A stretch of DNA of 64,000 bases from Theobroma cacao (Eukaryota > Streptophyta > Magnoliopsida > Malvales > Malvaceae), in contig NC_030856.1 of NCBI RefSeq assembly GCF_000208745.1, positions 19,539,672-19,603,671 on the forward strand, given 5' to 3'. The notes beneath the pieces are model-generated. The model had not been told where the DNA came from. It was given only the letters and a program-made list of their open reading frames with translations, and ran no database searches. The position numbers and the translations under genes are program-made. Position 1 is the first letter of the stretch. Each line of letters begins with the position of its first letter. This document shows, piece by piece, positions 10,610 through 23,238 of this stretch.

Positions 10610-12663
10610 AATTGTTAGAAAAGATAAGCTTAAAGTAAAACAAACAACTGAGGGGTGAATTGGTTGTTAAGTGAAAATTCCCCCATTTACAAAAATTAGT
10701 TCAACTGTGAAAGAATAAAATAATTATAACAATAAAACAAAGTATAAACTTGATAAGTAAAGAGCAGCAACAGAAAAAGGGATTTAGCAAGATTTTTATA
10801 GAGGTTTGACCTTTCAATGCCTATGTCCTCTCCCTTAGTAGCACAAGGAGATTGAATCCACAATCAACTTGCCTTTTCCATAAGGTCAAGTGTAACCTAT
10901 ACAACTTGCCCTTTGTAGAAACAAACGCAACCTCTACCAATACATTGCCTTGTCCAGTTAAAGCACAACCTTTACACAAAAATGAGCCTTTTAAAGGATC
11001 AGGCAAAACCGCTCTACCTTTTGCTTGGAGATATAACCAATACAATAGTGGATTTAAGTGAATCACAAACTAAAAAGCTCTAGAAAGTTAGATAACGAAG
11101 TTTAGATTCAAAAAGGTGAGAGCTTCCACAAAAATAAGAATGATCAAGGAAGGTCTAAGCTCGAGAAAGATCAATTAAAGGATAAAGATATGAACTTTAG
11201 GCTCTTTGCTTGCTTTAAGGTGGGAACTTTCTACTCTCAGTTGTTTTTCTTGTTTTCCTACTCTTTTCCTCTTCAAGGGTGATTCAAAATCTTTCAAAAT
11301 CCTCTTTTCTTATTGCTTTAATGTCCTCAAGATTTATATTTATAGTCTCTGAGATTTTCTGCCCATTGGAGTAAGTTTTGAATCATATCTTGTATATGCA
11401 AGCCAACTTGGACAATTCTGTCACTTTTGTATAATTGATTCTTTGTAGTTGAGTTGTTCATTATTCATAAAGTCTACGGCTTTCTATCTCTAAAAACTTG
11501 ATTCTTCTATTTTAAGGTGTTGGTTCTTCTACAACTAGGTGTAAAGGTGACACATTTGCTATCTAGGAGAATCGATTCTTTTGCCTCAAGGTGTTAGTTC
11601 ATCACTATGGACTGGCACCAAAATTTGAATTCAAGCTTCAATTTTGCCGCTTCACTTTTGTCTAGTTGTTCCATGCTTTTCTTGGTCACCAAGTTTCTAA
11701 GTTGTACTTTTTAGTGCTTCAAGAACCGACTTCTTATCCTTATAAAATCAATTCTTTCTTCTTTCTTTTTCTCCTTATGCATTCTGTCTTCCTAGAAGCT
11801 ATTCTTTTTCTTGGAGATGTCAATTCTTAATAAGGTCTGTAGCTTCTGTCTTTCAAGAACTGACTTCTTCTTTTCTCAAAATCAATTCTTCACTGTTGAT
11901 ATTTGCTCAAGAACTAACTTCTTCTTCTCCATAATCGATTCTTCTTACAATTAAAGAAATATATTTTGCTTCATTTTCATTCAAGAATCAAGTCATTTCT
12001 TTTGAAAATTTTATCTTGGGTTGGCACATTTAATTTTGAAAACAAGATATTTTTAAACAAATAAAGAACAAGATCATCCATATCAAAAGTATGTTCAAAC
12101 AATTAAAGCATTTCAATATATTTTTCTATTAAGTTCAACTTTCACAATTCTTTGAGGATTTTCTTCATACTCAAAAATATCTTTCACTTTCATAGCTCAT
12201 TAAGTTCCATCAATTTTGTCATGTCAAAAAAAAATAAAAGTATCGATACTTTTGACGAAAGTATCGATACTTGTAACTTAAAACATAGAAAATTCTTTTT
12301 TAAAAAAAAAAACTCAATTTGATGCCAAAGACTTGGACATTTCAAAATCAAATGCAAGGGAGGTTTAAAACTAATTTAAGCAAGTTTTAAAACTATTTAA
12401 ACAAGTTCAAAAATCATTCAAGTAATTTCAAAACTCATCCAAGTAATTTTGAAACTTTTCACATGGAAACACTTAGGCTCTTCAAAACTTATTTAAAAAT
12501 AAGTTTAAAAAAATTCAAACAAGTTCAATGATCATTCAAGTAATTTTGATCATTTTTCACATGGAATCACTAATGTAATTCAAAAGTAAATCATGGAAGT
12601 TTTAAACATTAATAAATTAAGTTCAAAAACACATTCAAATAACTTCAAAATCATTCAAATAAG
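10610..12663 (-). mobile_element. Copia-type LTR, minus orientation, continuing from the gag remnant
   Basis: Starts with TGTTAGAAAAG in direct continuation of the primer site at 7695-7706 once the solo LTR is removed. It has 'gaggggtgaattgg', the 'aggtttgacctttc' block, and tandem 'aa.gtgtaacct....cttgcc' units at 10855-11000. Farther right are AGAATCGATTCTT-type motifs (11569, 11932) and a repetitive 'caagttcaaa.atcattcaa' stretch. The right boundary is not clear because another solo LTR interrupts it. Confidence 0.55.
12238..12272. repeat. Two AAGTATCGATACTT palindromes
   Basis: Perfect 14-bp dyads at 12238-12251 and 12259-12272, separated by 7 bp. Confidence 0.85.
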
Positions 12664-12668
12664 TTCAA
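12370..12668. repeat. Imperfect short tandem array (TTCAA-rich)
   Basis: Diverged units of about 20-35 bp built on 'aagttcaaa..atcattcaagtaattt'. The array continues at 15305-15365 beyond the inserted solo LTR, which landed inside it. Confidence 0.7.
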
Positions 12669-15304
12669 TGTAAAACCCGACCTTATAAAATACTTATCAT
12701 GATATACATGTGATGGATAGCATGTTTACATACTAAGAGAGCCTCGAAAAATCGACAAAAGTCGGTACTATACCTAGAGGTACAACAAAATTAATTTAAG
12801 CCTCGAACTAGGTCAAATAGGGATTTTAAGGTGAAATGCAAAATTTTACAGTTCAAGAATGACTTAAAATGGTGATTCGGAGTTCAAGGATCAATTCAGA
12901 GTATCCAAGGGTAAAATGGTAATTTTGTCACCCCGAGGTCAAATCCGTAAATTTTCACCCCTGACACTTGTCAAGACCAAGGGATTTTATTCATCATAGA
13001 AATGGATAAATATGAGAAAATGTGTGGTGGAGAATTAAAGAATTAAAAGACAAGTATTTAAAGTGTGGACCAATCACAAAGTGCCACATGTCAAGCTTTA
13101 TTATCTTATTATTAAGCTACAAAAATCAACATAGAATCAGCCCATTCTCACCATAATGGTCAGCCAAGAAAGAAAACAAGAGAGGAAAGAAAGAAAATAA
13201 GGAAAACAAACCCTAGCCAAGGAAAAGTCAAGAGAAAGTGTGAAAATCCAAGGAATTAAGCAAAGTAAAGTGAAAATTCTTTATTTTTACTTGAGATTTA
13301 CAATACCCATGCTTTATTTTCTTATTTCTATGGTTGAGAAGCATGATTTCATAGTAAATAAGTGGTAGGCCGAATGGGTATGGTGAGAGAAATGATGTTG
13401 GAATTGTTTGATTTTAAGTTATGTTAGTGATTAAGGTTAGTTTAGCATATTTAGAAGCAAAACAATAAGAAAATAATCCATTTTCCCCATGAATCTTCAT
13501 TGGCCGAATCTTCCTTGATGTGTGTGGCTGATGGATTGTTATTATTTCAAGAGAAATGGCTTAGAAAATGATGAATAATGGTGAGAAAATTAAGTAGGAA
13601 AAATCACGGTGTTAGTGCACTGTAATGGCCAAATTTTTCCATGAAGAAATGGGAGGGTTTCGATGCTGAAATTGGTGTTATTTGAGTAATGTTTGGTGAA
13701 TTGAGGTATTAGAAAAGAAATGGAGTAATTTGAGATTAAATTGGACGCGTTAGTAATTTAATCGGGTGATAGGCTGAATTAGGTCAACATCGCGTTTAAG
13801 CGGTTGACCGAGCATTCCATGTATTCATTTAGATTTAGAGGGCCTGAAATAGTTTATGACAAATTGACACAAATTATTGAATTTTGTGTCATGTGTGATG
13901 TACAGGTGGTGTGCTATTTGATAAGGATAAAAAGATTACACCAAAGACCGGGACTAAGAGTATCTCTACTCCTGATACTGTGAGTAACCTTACTATCATC
14001 TTAATTATCTAGAGTGGTTTTTATCCGATTTTGTGATTTTATGGTAAATCCTTATGTTTTATAAGTAAAATGTGTTTAAATAAAATGATTTTACAAATTG
14101 TCTTGAAATTGAATGATGGCTTTTCCAATAGAGTAATTAGAGACAACTTGATGTGTTGTAAATTTATGGTTTTAAATTGAATGGCTTATGACAATTTATG
14201 AGCATGAATGGCTAAACTGATTTTTGGTGTTAGAATTATTTGTACTGTGTATTCAGCCTTGAAAGGCTAGGTTACGATAAATTGTCATGTCATGTAGATA
14301 AAGATTTTATAAATCAGGTGGTAGATAAAATAATCCATAATTCCTACAGTGGAGGTTCTGTGGACCAACCTAAGAGAGGGGGCACAGAATCAGATATACC
14401 TTACCTCGATTAGAAAGCCGTGTGGAGGGTGTCTCTGGAGGTCAAGATTTGAGTACACTTCACGTAGACCACCGCGTGAGAGTGAGACTCAGCCAACGCC
14501 AAGGCATGGCTAGATTTTCAAATGTAAAAATATATTCATGTGTGTACTACACTAAACAACCTTGGCGGTCTAGATCAGATGCCTAGGCCAAGGCATTCTC
14601 AGGAATGATGTTGGCAAGAGCTAAGTTTTGTGAAATGCATAAGCCAAGTTGATTATTTGAGTAAATTAATTATTGATGTTATGAAAAACATACTGGAATG
14701 AAATATCTTACTTGTCTCCATTTACTCGACTTTAGATGGTTTAGATGGTATCTAATTACTCACTGAGATTTTATAATCTCACCACCCTCAATTCCCCACA
14801 TTTCAAGCTCGGGATAGCCGGTAGATAGCCGATTGCATCAAGGACTTCAATTAGCCTTGCATCCACAAAATTGTAGGTTCATAGACTTGCACCTTATTGG
14901 TTTAGTTGGGGCCCACGTGTCATTGTAAAAGTAATTTTATACTTCAATTATCTGCTTTAAAGTACGTATGAATATATTTAGCTTTTACACTACATAAATT
15001 AATTACGGATTTCTCTATAAACATGTGTTTTTCACCCACACACCATGTTTTTGACAGGTTTCGGTATTTTCGAAAAAAAATGACGAAAATGCCCCCGTGA
15101 GTTAGAAAATAATATTATATTGTTTTGATTTGGAAATGACTTATGATTTCTTGAAATATGAGATTTAATAACTGTCACTCACTAGGGAGATACGAAAGCT
15201 GAAGCTAAGCTTTGCGAGGTTCCGATCGGCATTCTGGGTAATGAGTGCCTATCGGGACGTCGCGGCAGTTGTCAGGGGTCCGATGGGAGTTTCGGGTTGT
15301 GACA
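12669..15304 (+). mobile_element. Tekay-type solo LTR, subfamily C, plus orientation
   Basis: Begins TGTAAAACCCGACC and ends ...GGGTTGTGACA. It is flanked by TTCAA at 12664-12668 and 15305-15309. TTCAA is common in the target array, so this TSD is less decisive than the others, but the ends are exact. Internal blocks ('cctcgaactagg', 'cagccaacgccaagg', 'ccttggcgg') match the other Tekay LTRs; overall it is closest to the copy at 46629. Confidence 0.88.
14354..14567 (+). other. Conserved stem-forming module of Tekay LTR (copy 2)
   Basis: GGTTCTGTG (14354-14362) pairs with CACAGAATC (14383-14391). Relative to the CCGTG/CACGG arms of other copies, one C-G pair has become T-A on both sides. A second stem pairs CGCCAAGG (14497-14504) with CCTTGGCG (14560-14567) perfectly. 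Confidence 0.55.
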
Positions 15305-15309
15305 TTCAA

Positions 15310-16232
15310 AGATTATTCAAACAAGTTCAAGGATCACTCAAACAAGTTCAAAGATCATTGGAGCATTTTTTATCATTTTTGTCATTTCAAAACTATAATC
15401 ATTTTAAAGCTTATAAAGCTAACACTATCATAACAATTCCTAGCATAAATCTTTATCTTTCCAACAAACCCATTTATCCGAAACTAATCAAGTAACCCTT
15501 GTTCTTCTTTTAAAGATAGTAATTTACAAAACTTTAACCCAAAGCTCAAATAATGAATCCTTAGATATCCTTACCTGTACAACCTTGTTGAAGAACAAAA
15601 CGCCCAAATCCTTAGCTCAAATTCAAATTGAATGAGCAAAAATTTACAAAACCCTTGAGTTAGGTTGATATATTGTGATTGAAACCCAAAAATGACAAAT
15701 GTTACCTTAAATTTGAGTTTCGAAGGTTGAATCCTTGCTAGATGAAGTTCATGGAATTTAGATAAGGTTATGGGGAGGAAGAGGGAGTGTTTGAAGGCTG
15801 ATGAAGACGAAAAATAAGGTAAAAATCTCATTTTTAGGGTTTTTGTCTTGTAGCATATTTTTTCGCTATAGTCGACTATTGAGTACCCTATAGTCGAGTT
15901 TTTAAACATTATAGTTGAGTATCGTCCTTGGATACTCTACCCAAAACTAGAAACTTAGTTTTTTTTTAACCTTTTCGAACCTTTTGTCCTAAGGTCTAGT
16001 TTTGGCCAGTAAGGGTCGACTATCGAAGTTTCAATTTGCAAAATTCCATTCATTTGGCTTCCTTTTTCAACCATTCCTCCAACAATCAGTCATCTATGAA
16101 TATAACACAATAATATGGAAAGATTTATATCAAATGACAAGGGATTCTGATAGATAATCATCACCAATGCATAATTTACAAAGTTCATATTTTCACCAAA
16201 TTTCCACAATGCGAAAAACAGGGGTTTCACAA
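15310..16232 (-). mobile_element. Copia-type LTR remnant, continuation
   Basis: Continues the TTCAA-rich array, then carries the ATAGTCGACTAT palindrome (15868-15879) and 'gtcgactatcgaag' near 16016, as in the LTR at 3299-4945. It ends near 16232 with '...GGGTTTCACA'. The 112-residue minus frame at 15571-15909 has no recognisable domain. Confidence 0.4.
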
Positions 16233-16352
16233 TCAATCTAGTTTATTACAATAACACATCATCACAACATACATGCCTAGAATTAGCACTCATATAGTTT
16301 ATTATAATAGAATGGAGTTTTTCCCACCATTTACTTGTAGTAGCATGCCTCA

Positions 16353-16841
16353 TTAATTGGCAGTGAAAGCTTCCTTCTGTTGGTTCTCTCTTTCTATCAA
16401 TTCACTGTAATGAAAAGAAGGAAAAAGGTGACATTAGCGCAAGATCAAATTTTTTGAAAAGAAAAATTAAATATATACAAATTTAATTTTAAAGAAAGTT
16501 CTATATTGAGAAAGTTGAATGAAGTGTTAATTTAAATGAAATTGTGAAGAGAACAACCGGAGAACACAAGTAAGTTGTGATGCTTTAGAAAAGTCATGGT
16601 TTTCTCTAGCTTTCAAGATTTGGAACATAAGAGCAAGGCGGATTTGGGTGCTAAGACTTTGTTGTGTTATGAGTTTTGTTTCCTTTCGAAGTTGCTCACA
16701 TTCCAATTCAATGGCTTCAAATTTCTCTCTTACTTGTCTTTGCCCATCTTTGATTTTTTTTTGTTCCTCACTGATTTCTTCCATCTCCACCCGTAGCCTT
16801 TTCATGCGAGTGTTTAGGTTTTTCAACCTCATTTTTTTCAG
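16353..16841 (-). CDS. Small coiled-coil protein, two visible exons (uncharacterised plant gene)
   Basis: The minus-strand exon 16558-16841 is preceded by a good acceptor (TTTTATTTTGTAG) and holds an ATG at 16830-16832. A GT donor at 16556-16557 and a pyrimidine-led acceptor (CTTTTCATTACAG) at 16405-16417 bound a 153-bp intron. The last exon, 16353-16404, joins in frame and ends in TAA. The spliced frame from this ATG is 327 nt, 108 residues: a charged, heptad-like N-terminal two-thirds ('EEISEEQKKIKDGQRQVREK'), then 'LRLALMF'-like 'IRLALMFQILKAREN', ending 'IERENQQKEAFTAN'. No signal peptide or membrane segment. The acceptor ahead of the ATG implies at least one upstream exon, and the frame is open across it (Leu-Lys-Lys-Met), so the true start may lie farther upstream. 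I do not know the function; it could also be a gene fragment. Confidence 0.65.
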
Positions 16842-18307
16842 CTACAAAATAAAATTTCATGTAAGAGTCACACAATTTTAAAAACTCAACTCTAAATAAG
16901 ATGTAATTAGGTGAAACATCCAAGCCAATCCATGAGGTATTGTTTAACTTAACTATAGGTCTAATAGTTTTGTCCATAAAAGAGCTTTTCAAGAATGCAT
17001 ACAAGCATATACATGTATAATTTGGGATGAAAACAAGTAATGGTATGTTTTGCCCAACCTAACTCTTTGATATCTTAACTATACTCAACTTAACTCAATG
17101 TTGATTTATTATTTTAACACCTAACTTGAGTGAATATCTTAACCCAATCCTGTACTCTTGCAAATTCCTATACTAGCTTATGAAATGGCAATTAAAGTTC
17201 TCTCTTCACAAGGAGAATTTGAAACATGACCAACAACCATGGGACTACCAATTGACAGCAAGCAAAAGAGTTCTCTGGGTAAGGTGTGATTTGCTTGCTT
17301 TTTTTCTTTCTTTGTTGATATAAAGGGTTTTGGACAACTATTGCCTAAACCTCATTTAGTGGAAGGAATACCAATAGTCATCATTCAAAGGTAGAAACAA
17401 TTATGACCGAAATTGGTGAAGGAAGATGAATTCATGATTCATAGGGTAACGAGAAGTTGACTTACAAGGTCACACCTCTCTTGCCAATTTCCTCACAAGC
17501 CTTTCAAGGTTTAGTTGTTTATGGATTGATTGTAGCACAAATTGATACCTTTTAAATGTGCAACGTATGCCTCATATTCATAGGCAATTGAGTTACTCCT
17601 AAGCTAAGTAGGATTTGCATAACTTTTATGCTAACTACAAAATTGGCTCAATATTAATTGAATCATTCAATTAAGTCTATAAAGTTCTTAAATTCTTTCA
17701 ATTGAGTCCTCCTTAATCAACCCTTTTTTACATTCCCAATTAACATTTTTTAATGAGTGTGACCTTTTAAGTTCTATGGTAATACATATAAACAACAATT
17801 TAAGTTAAACTCAGGCTAGATGAATGAAAGTCCTTTGCATTCATCATTAATTCCCTAATTGATTTGCCCATATTTTTAAGTCAATATTGACATTTAGTAA
17901 TACATCATTACACCAATGTTAAGAAAAGTAATAGTTGTTCGACTCAACCTTTCAATGCACAATTTTGTCGTGTAATTATTATACCTTCATCATCTAATAT
18001 CTTGACAAGACAAGAGAATGTCACTTGATTCTAGTAACCAAACTTGTTAGAGATTGGACGAACTGCTTTTTCAATATCTCCATTTGCTTAGGCATATGAC
18101 TTCAATGAGTTATTACTTATGAAGGTGGTATGAGATATCCCCTTAGTCTAACTTAAAGTGATGAATCCTTAATTGATTATTGATTTACCTTCATGCATTT
18201 CATGTTATACCCAATATCCATCCTTTTTAAGCAATGCTATACCCAATATCCATCCCTTCTCTTTTTGAACATCATTGATTAGGACCACTTTAGGCAGTTT
18301 CAAAGAA
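16842..18307. other. Unannotated low-copy-looking DNA upstream of the coiled-coil gene
   Basis: No TE ends, RT or gag segments recognised. It may hold the promoter and 5' exons of the gene on its left (minus strand), but no exon could be placed. A phrase of about 17 bp around 'tacccaatatccatcc' occurs twice near 18210 and 18240. Confidence 0.4.
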
Positions 18308-18317
18308 TAACATTTCA

Positions 18318-20267
18318 AAGAATAGCTGGCAGGGAAGTGCTTATCAAAGCAGTGGCACAAGCCATACTTATATAATGAGTTGCTTCAAATTGCCTAATGG
18401 ACTATATCAGGAAATTGATTCAACAATAGCAAATTTTTGGTAAGGATGGTCCAGAACTAATTCAAAGATACATTGGAAGGCATGGCACTATATGTGCACG
18501 TCAAAACACTATGGTGGAATGGGATTTAAGGACGTACGCAACTTCAATTAGGCTATGTTGACAAAGGACAGTTGGCAGTTGCAAATAAGAATTCTTACAA
18601 TTGCATATAAGGTTTTAAAGCAAGGTATTTCCCTCATGGAAGCTTTTTGGATTCCCCAATGGGATCTAACCCAAGCTATTTATGGAGCATCAGAGAAAGC
18701 CAAAGTCTTATTAACCGAGGTGTTTCCTGGAAGGTTGATGATGGACAAAATATCCGAGCAAAATTGGACAACTGGATACCTTATGACACTTCACGTCTGG
18801 TTGTAGATTATGTAGACATGGTGTCAAACTCCACAAAGGTTAGTGAATTTATTTCATATGACCAAATGACTTGGGATATAGAAAAGGTAAGAGTTTGCTT
18901 TCCTCCACATGAATGTTCCATAATTCTAGCATTACCATTGAGCTTACGGTTTCTAGCAGATTGGTTGGCTTGGCATCATAGTAGAGATGGAAACTACACG
19001 ACTAAGCTGGGGTATAAGTTGCTTAGTTCAACATCAAGAACTGATGTGAGCACATCTGGCAACATAATCCCTGAATGTAAGAAATTTTGGTGCCTAAACA
19101 TTCCTCGAAAAATCTTTCTATTCATATGGAGAGTTCTTCATGGTTGTCTCCCAACACAGGCTACTTTAAATAGAAGAAACATTGCAATTGATGCTTGCTA
19201 TCCAATGTGTAATGCTGACTTGGAAATGGATTGTCATATCTTGTGTGAATGTTCCCTTGCTAAGGCGGTGTGGTTAGAATGCAAATGGGGTTTCTGTGAT
19301 AATGATCATCAGCTTTCAGCACCTAGGGAATGGTTTCTTTTGCGGCTTCAAAAACTAGATAGAATTATTGTGGAAGAGCTTTGTTGTGTTATGTGGGCCA
19401 TTTGGAAAGGGCATAACTCACTAGTATTCAAAATGGAAATCATGAATCGATTGCAGGTAATTCAGTTGGGGCTAGACATGTATTTCTAGTATGTGACCGT
19501 GTCTACGATAGAGAGATCACACCAAGAAAATACTGATCTACACGAAAGTGGGTGGAAGCGACCCATTGGTACTAAACTCAACTATGATGTTGCTATTTTT
19601 CAACTTAATGAATAAACATTTGCAGGTGCAGGCTTTGTCTTGCAATATTCTAGTAGAAAGTTAATGCTTGTTGGACAGATGTTGTTGAAATCCTGTGACT
19701 CTGTTGTGGGTGCTAAATTGAGAGCGTTGCTTTAGGCCCTTATGTTATGCAACCGTGAACAGATGATGGTATATGAGGTTGAATTGGATTACTTACAAGT
19801 AATTAATTGGATCAAGAGCAGAGTCTTTGCAAGAGACATGGGAGATATTGTGGAAGATTGTTGCATGGTTTTAAATCTACTTCACTCACTGACAGTTCTC
19901 ACCATAAAAGATATGCCAATTGTGTTGTGCATGAACTTGCTCATTCGACAAAGACAACTAACTTGGAGCATACCATTTGGAGACAAAGTCATCATTTACC
20001 ATAAGCGGCCAAACATGCACTACAATGGGACTACTTAACATAGTTTGAAACAATGACAAAGGCATGAGAAAAGGGTGCTCTTTTTTCCGTCTCATGGTTT
20101 TTATCCCAATGGGTTTTTCCATAAGAAGGTTTTTAATGAGGCTCTTGTTCATGCAATAAGACATATGGAAGAACACAACATATTGTTGTTAATTATTGTT
20201 GTAATTCTCTTTGTATCTGACTCAATTATCTGATATGGAATGAAATTTCCTTTTACCAAAAAAAAGT
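18318..20267 (+). mobile_element. 5'-truncated LINE (RT C-terminus, zinc-binding and RNase H domains)
   Basis: A non-LTR retrotransposon 3' part. It starts within the RT region ('AGREVLIKAVAQAI', then 'YIMSCFKLPNGL' in another frame, 'HYGGMGFKDVRNFN'). The 280-residue frame at 18647-19489 follows, with the zf-RVT region ('FWCLNIPRKIFLFIWRVLHG' and the 'C..C.....H.L..C' type cysteines). RNase H remnants lie at 19550-20040 ('LNYDVAIFQL', 'GAGFVLQ'). It ends with 8 A (20258-20265). TAACATTTCA flanks it at 18308-18317 and 20268-20277, a 10-bp TSD. Several stops and frameshifts make it inactive. Confidence 0.88.
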
Positions 20268-20277
20268 TAACATTTCA

Positions 20278-20790
20278 GGCATAAAGTAATCTAATAATTT
20301 CAAGTCTAAAGATCATTTCCACAATTGTCACATGAAAATTTGTTCCAAACACTTGAATGATACACCAAATGCAATTCTCATGAAAAGTCATATTCAATAA
20401 ACTTGTCCTTATAACAAACACTCGCATGTTGTTCATACGATATGTTGTTCAAACATCTTATGAAATCGATCCTATAAGATCAATTACACACTAAATAAGT
20501 GAGAAAAAAAACCATATGACAATTATCAATATCCATTTTTTTTTTAAAACACGTCATTGACTAATAACAGTTTCGAATAAAATACTTTGATGTAGTAAGA
20601 ATTTCATAATTATAACTATTTATAATTCCTTTAAAAATTTGATATTTCATCAACTTTATTTCATCTAATAAACATTTACATGCCTTATGAAAATAAAGAA
20701 TGTCGTTTATTAATTATTACCGGTTGGCTTGCAATGAATGCTCTCAAATCTCATATTAAGAATTTGTGAGAATATGCTATTATATATAGG
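20278..20790 (-). mobile_element. Copia LTR-like remnant
   Basis: Shares 'taagaattTcataattataa.tatttataatt.ctttaaa'-type sequence and the 'attcaataaacttgtcctt' region with the copia LTR arm at 42768-43376. No TSD or primer site seen; the edges are rough. Confidence 0.45.
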
Positions 20791-20819
20791 TACATCAAAG
20801 TGGACTATACTTCATTCAT

Positions 20820-22560
20820 AGGTGTAGACACCCAAAAATTAATAAATAGATAAACAAAAATTGAAAGCAATTGAATCAAATGAAGGATCAAGAACCATAC
20901 CAGAGAGAAAAAAAAGTTTAAGAAAATTTCCAAAACGAATAATAGGAAAAAAACAAAGAAAAACATAAACAAATAGTAAAAATAAAAATGAGAGATATGA
21001 TAGAAAGGAAAACACCGATAGACAAATGAATATAAAAAAGTAATAGATAAAAAAAAATTAAAAAAAGAAGGGAAAATAGAAAGAGAGAGAGCCGCAATTT
21101 TCGTAAAGAGGAGAGGCCAGCTCCAAAAGCGGCCAAATTGGCCTTCCCTAAGGAAGGGCCTGCTTGTTTTTAAATCTATTTCATTTTTGTTTAATGTTAT
21201 ATTGTATGTTGAGCATGTAAATTATTTAATCAAATATGAATGATTATTGAATTAATCCCTACGATGGAATCTTACTTGAAATGTGGAGAGACACAATTTC
21301 AATTTAATTTTCCTAGGGGTGAGGAATAAATTAGGACTCCACCGAAGAGTTTGGAGAGTCCTAAAATTTTATTCCAACAATAAATTAATTCAAATGACCA
21401 TTAATAATCATTAATAATTGAAAATTTGTTTAATTAATCAGTAAGGATAAAAACAATAGTGAGCAATAAAAATAAACATAATTATAATTGTAAAATGGTG
21501 AATTGAATAAATTTGTAAAAATAATAAAATATGTCTTTTTTAAAGAGATGATGAAAAAAATAAGAATATTATAAAAAAATATGTGTGTGTGTGTGTGTGT
21601 GTGATTCATGGATAAAAATGGTAGATAAATTAATAATGGCGATAGTTAATGAATTTACTTGAAAATTATAAATTATAAAGAAAGCGTATATTTAAAAAAT
21701 AAAAAATTAGAAACAAATAGAGAGTGAAAATATATTTTTTAAAAAATATTGATAAAAGTAAAGGACACCAAATAAATAAATCTGTTTTCCATTTATCCAT
21801 TTTTGTAACAGTAGCATTCCTGATTGTGTTGCATGCCAAATTATTATTTTTTGCAAGCAATAAAAGTTTCCGATGATGAAATTTTCTAGAGAGTTTTGTA
21901 AAGTCAAGTTTCTCCAGAGATTTCCTAAATGAGGAAATATTCTTAGATTTAACCAAAGCATCGAAAGAGTTTGGAAAATTTTTCTGATATAAGGATTTCG
22001 GTTCGATATTTAATAAAATAAAAAAAATTATATTATCCATTCCATGATTGCATCATATGCTTTAGTAACATTAATCATGTTCATAAGTGAAGAGCTCTAA
22101 TGATAGGACTTTCTTGGGAGAATTGTAGAGACAAGTTTCTCGAGAAATTTTCTAGATGAAGAAGTATTCCTAAATTCCACCTGAGCATTGGGAGAGTTTA
22201 GGGAAGTTTTCCAATACAAGGGTTTCATGTATATCTCGTTAATTACTAAAGTAACAAAAATAAAATATATAAAAATTTAAAATTGAGAGTCATCCTCATA
22301 AAACATCAAATAAACCCATTGACAGATCCTCTTCAAGGGAATAAGCATGTTTTTTTGAATACTCTCGAGGTGAGGAGAATTTCCAAAACCCCACCAAAGA
22401 GTTGCGAAGGCTTAGGAAAAGTCTCCAATATTCAATAATGGATAAAAAAAATGTAATGAATTGTAATTAAGGGATACAAGTAAGTATGAGGTCACAATTT
22501 TTTAATTAAGGCTAAAATAGGATAACATATAATTAATTGATAGCATTCTTTGAATGGGTG
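20820..22560. repeat. AT-rich region with diverged repeated module
   Basis: A module built on 'gaga.ttt.ctaga.gagga.tattcctaaatt.cac...gag..ttgg.gagtttgg.aa.gttt.ccaa' recurs, strongly diverged, near 21300, 21885-22000, 22115-22235 and 22365-22430. A further copy is near 27650-27760. The two minus-strand frames at 21666-22040 run over one copy and look incidental. A 20-bp TG run lies at 21582-21603. Origin not recognised. Confidence 0.45.
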
Positions 22561-23206
22561 CTATGAGAGTAGTAACACCTTCCTCGTGCGTAACCGTACT
22601 CCTAAACCCTAACTCAATTATGTAGACTAACTTTGTCATTTTTAATGAATCTAATGTAAGTTTAAGATCTCATTAGAAAGTATAGATTCAATTAGGTGAC
22701 TAATCACACTTGAACTAAAAAAATGATGGTGACTTCCTAACCCATGTCAAGGCGGTTGAGTTCTTGGACTTGCACCTTATGATAATAAGTGAAGTGCAAG
22801 TCTCCATAATTGCTATCAGAGCAATCATTAGTCAAAAATGTTGGTGCTAAGTGCTACATCATGTGTGGACGGTGGGAGCCAACACTAGAGTCTCATATTC
22901 TTGGTGTGATTCTAGTTTTTTCTTTTTCGAAATTTGGTGTCATCCTAGTTTTTTTTTTTTTTTAAATTTGGTGTGATCCTAGTTAATTGTATGATATCTT
23001 GAGTTTAACAGGGGTGTCTAGGCCTTAATCTCACATTGGGAAATTGAGCATTTGCTATGGTATATATATGTAGAGGTTTAAACTAATACTTGCAAGGCAT
23101 CTATTGTTGACTTCAGAATAAGACCTTTTTAATTAAAAACCAACAATATCTCGCAAGTTGGATATTGGTTTCCATGCAATCAAATAGCAATAAGTGAGAA
23201 ATAAGG
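22561..23206. other. Intergenic, probable old repeat debris
   Basis: Contains an A/T-rich stretch with a T13 run and a 'ttaatctcacattggg' segment of the kind found near retrotransposon ends. No coding frame or complete element seen. Confidence 0.35.
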
Positions 23207-23238
23207 GTGTCCAACGAGATATCTTAATGGTTAGTAAA

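Noticed and set aside
15571..15909. 112-residue minus-strand frame
   Set aside because: Lies inside copia LTR sequence, includes the palindrome region, and shows no domain.
20822..20850. TGTAGACACCC as an LTR start
   Set aside because: No matching end, primer site or TSD could be found.
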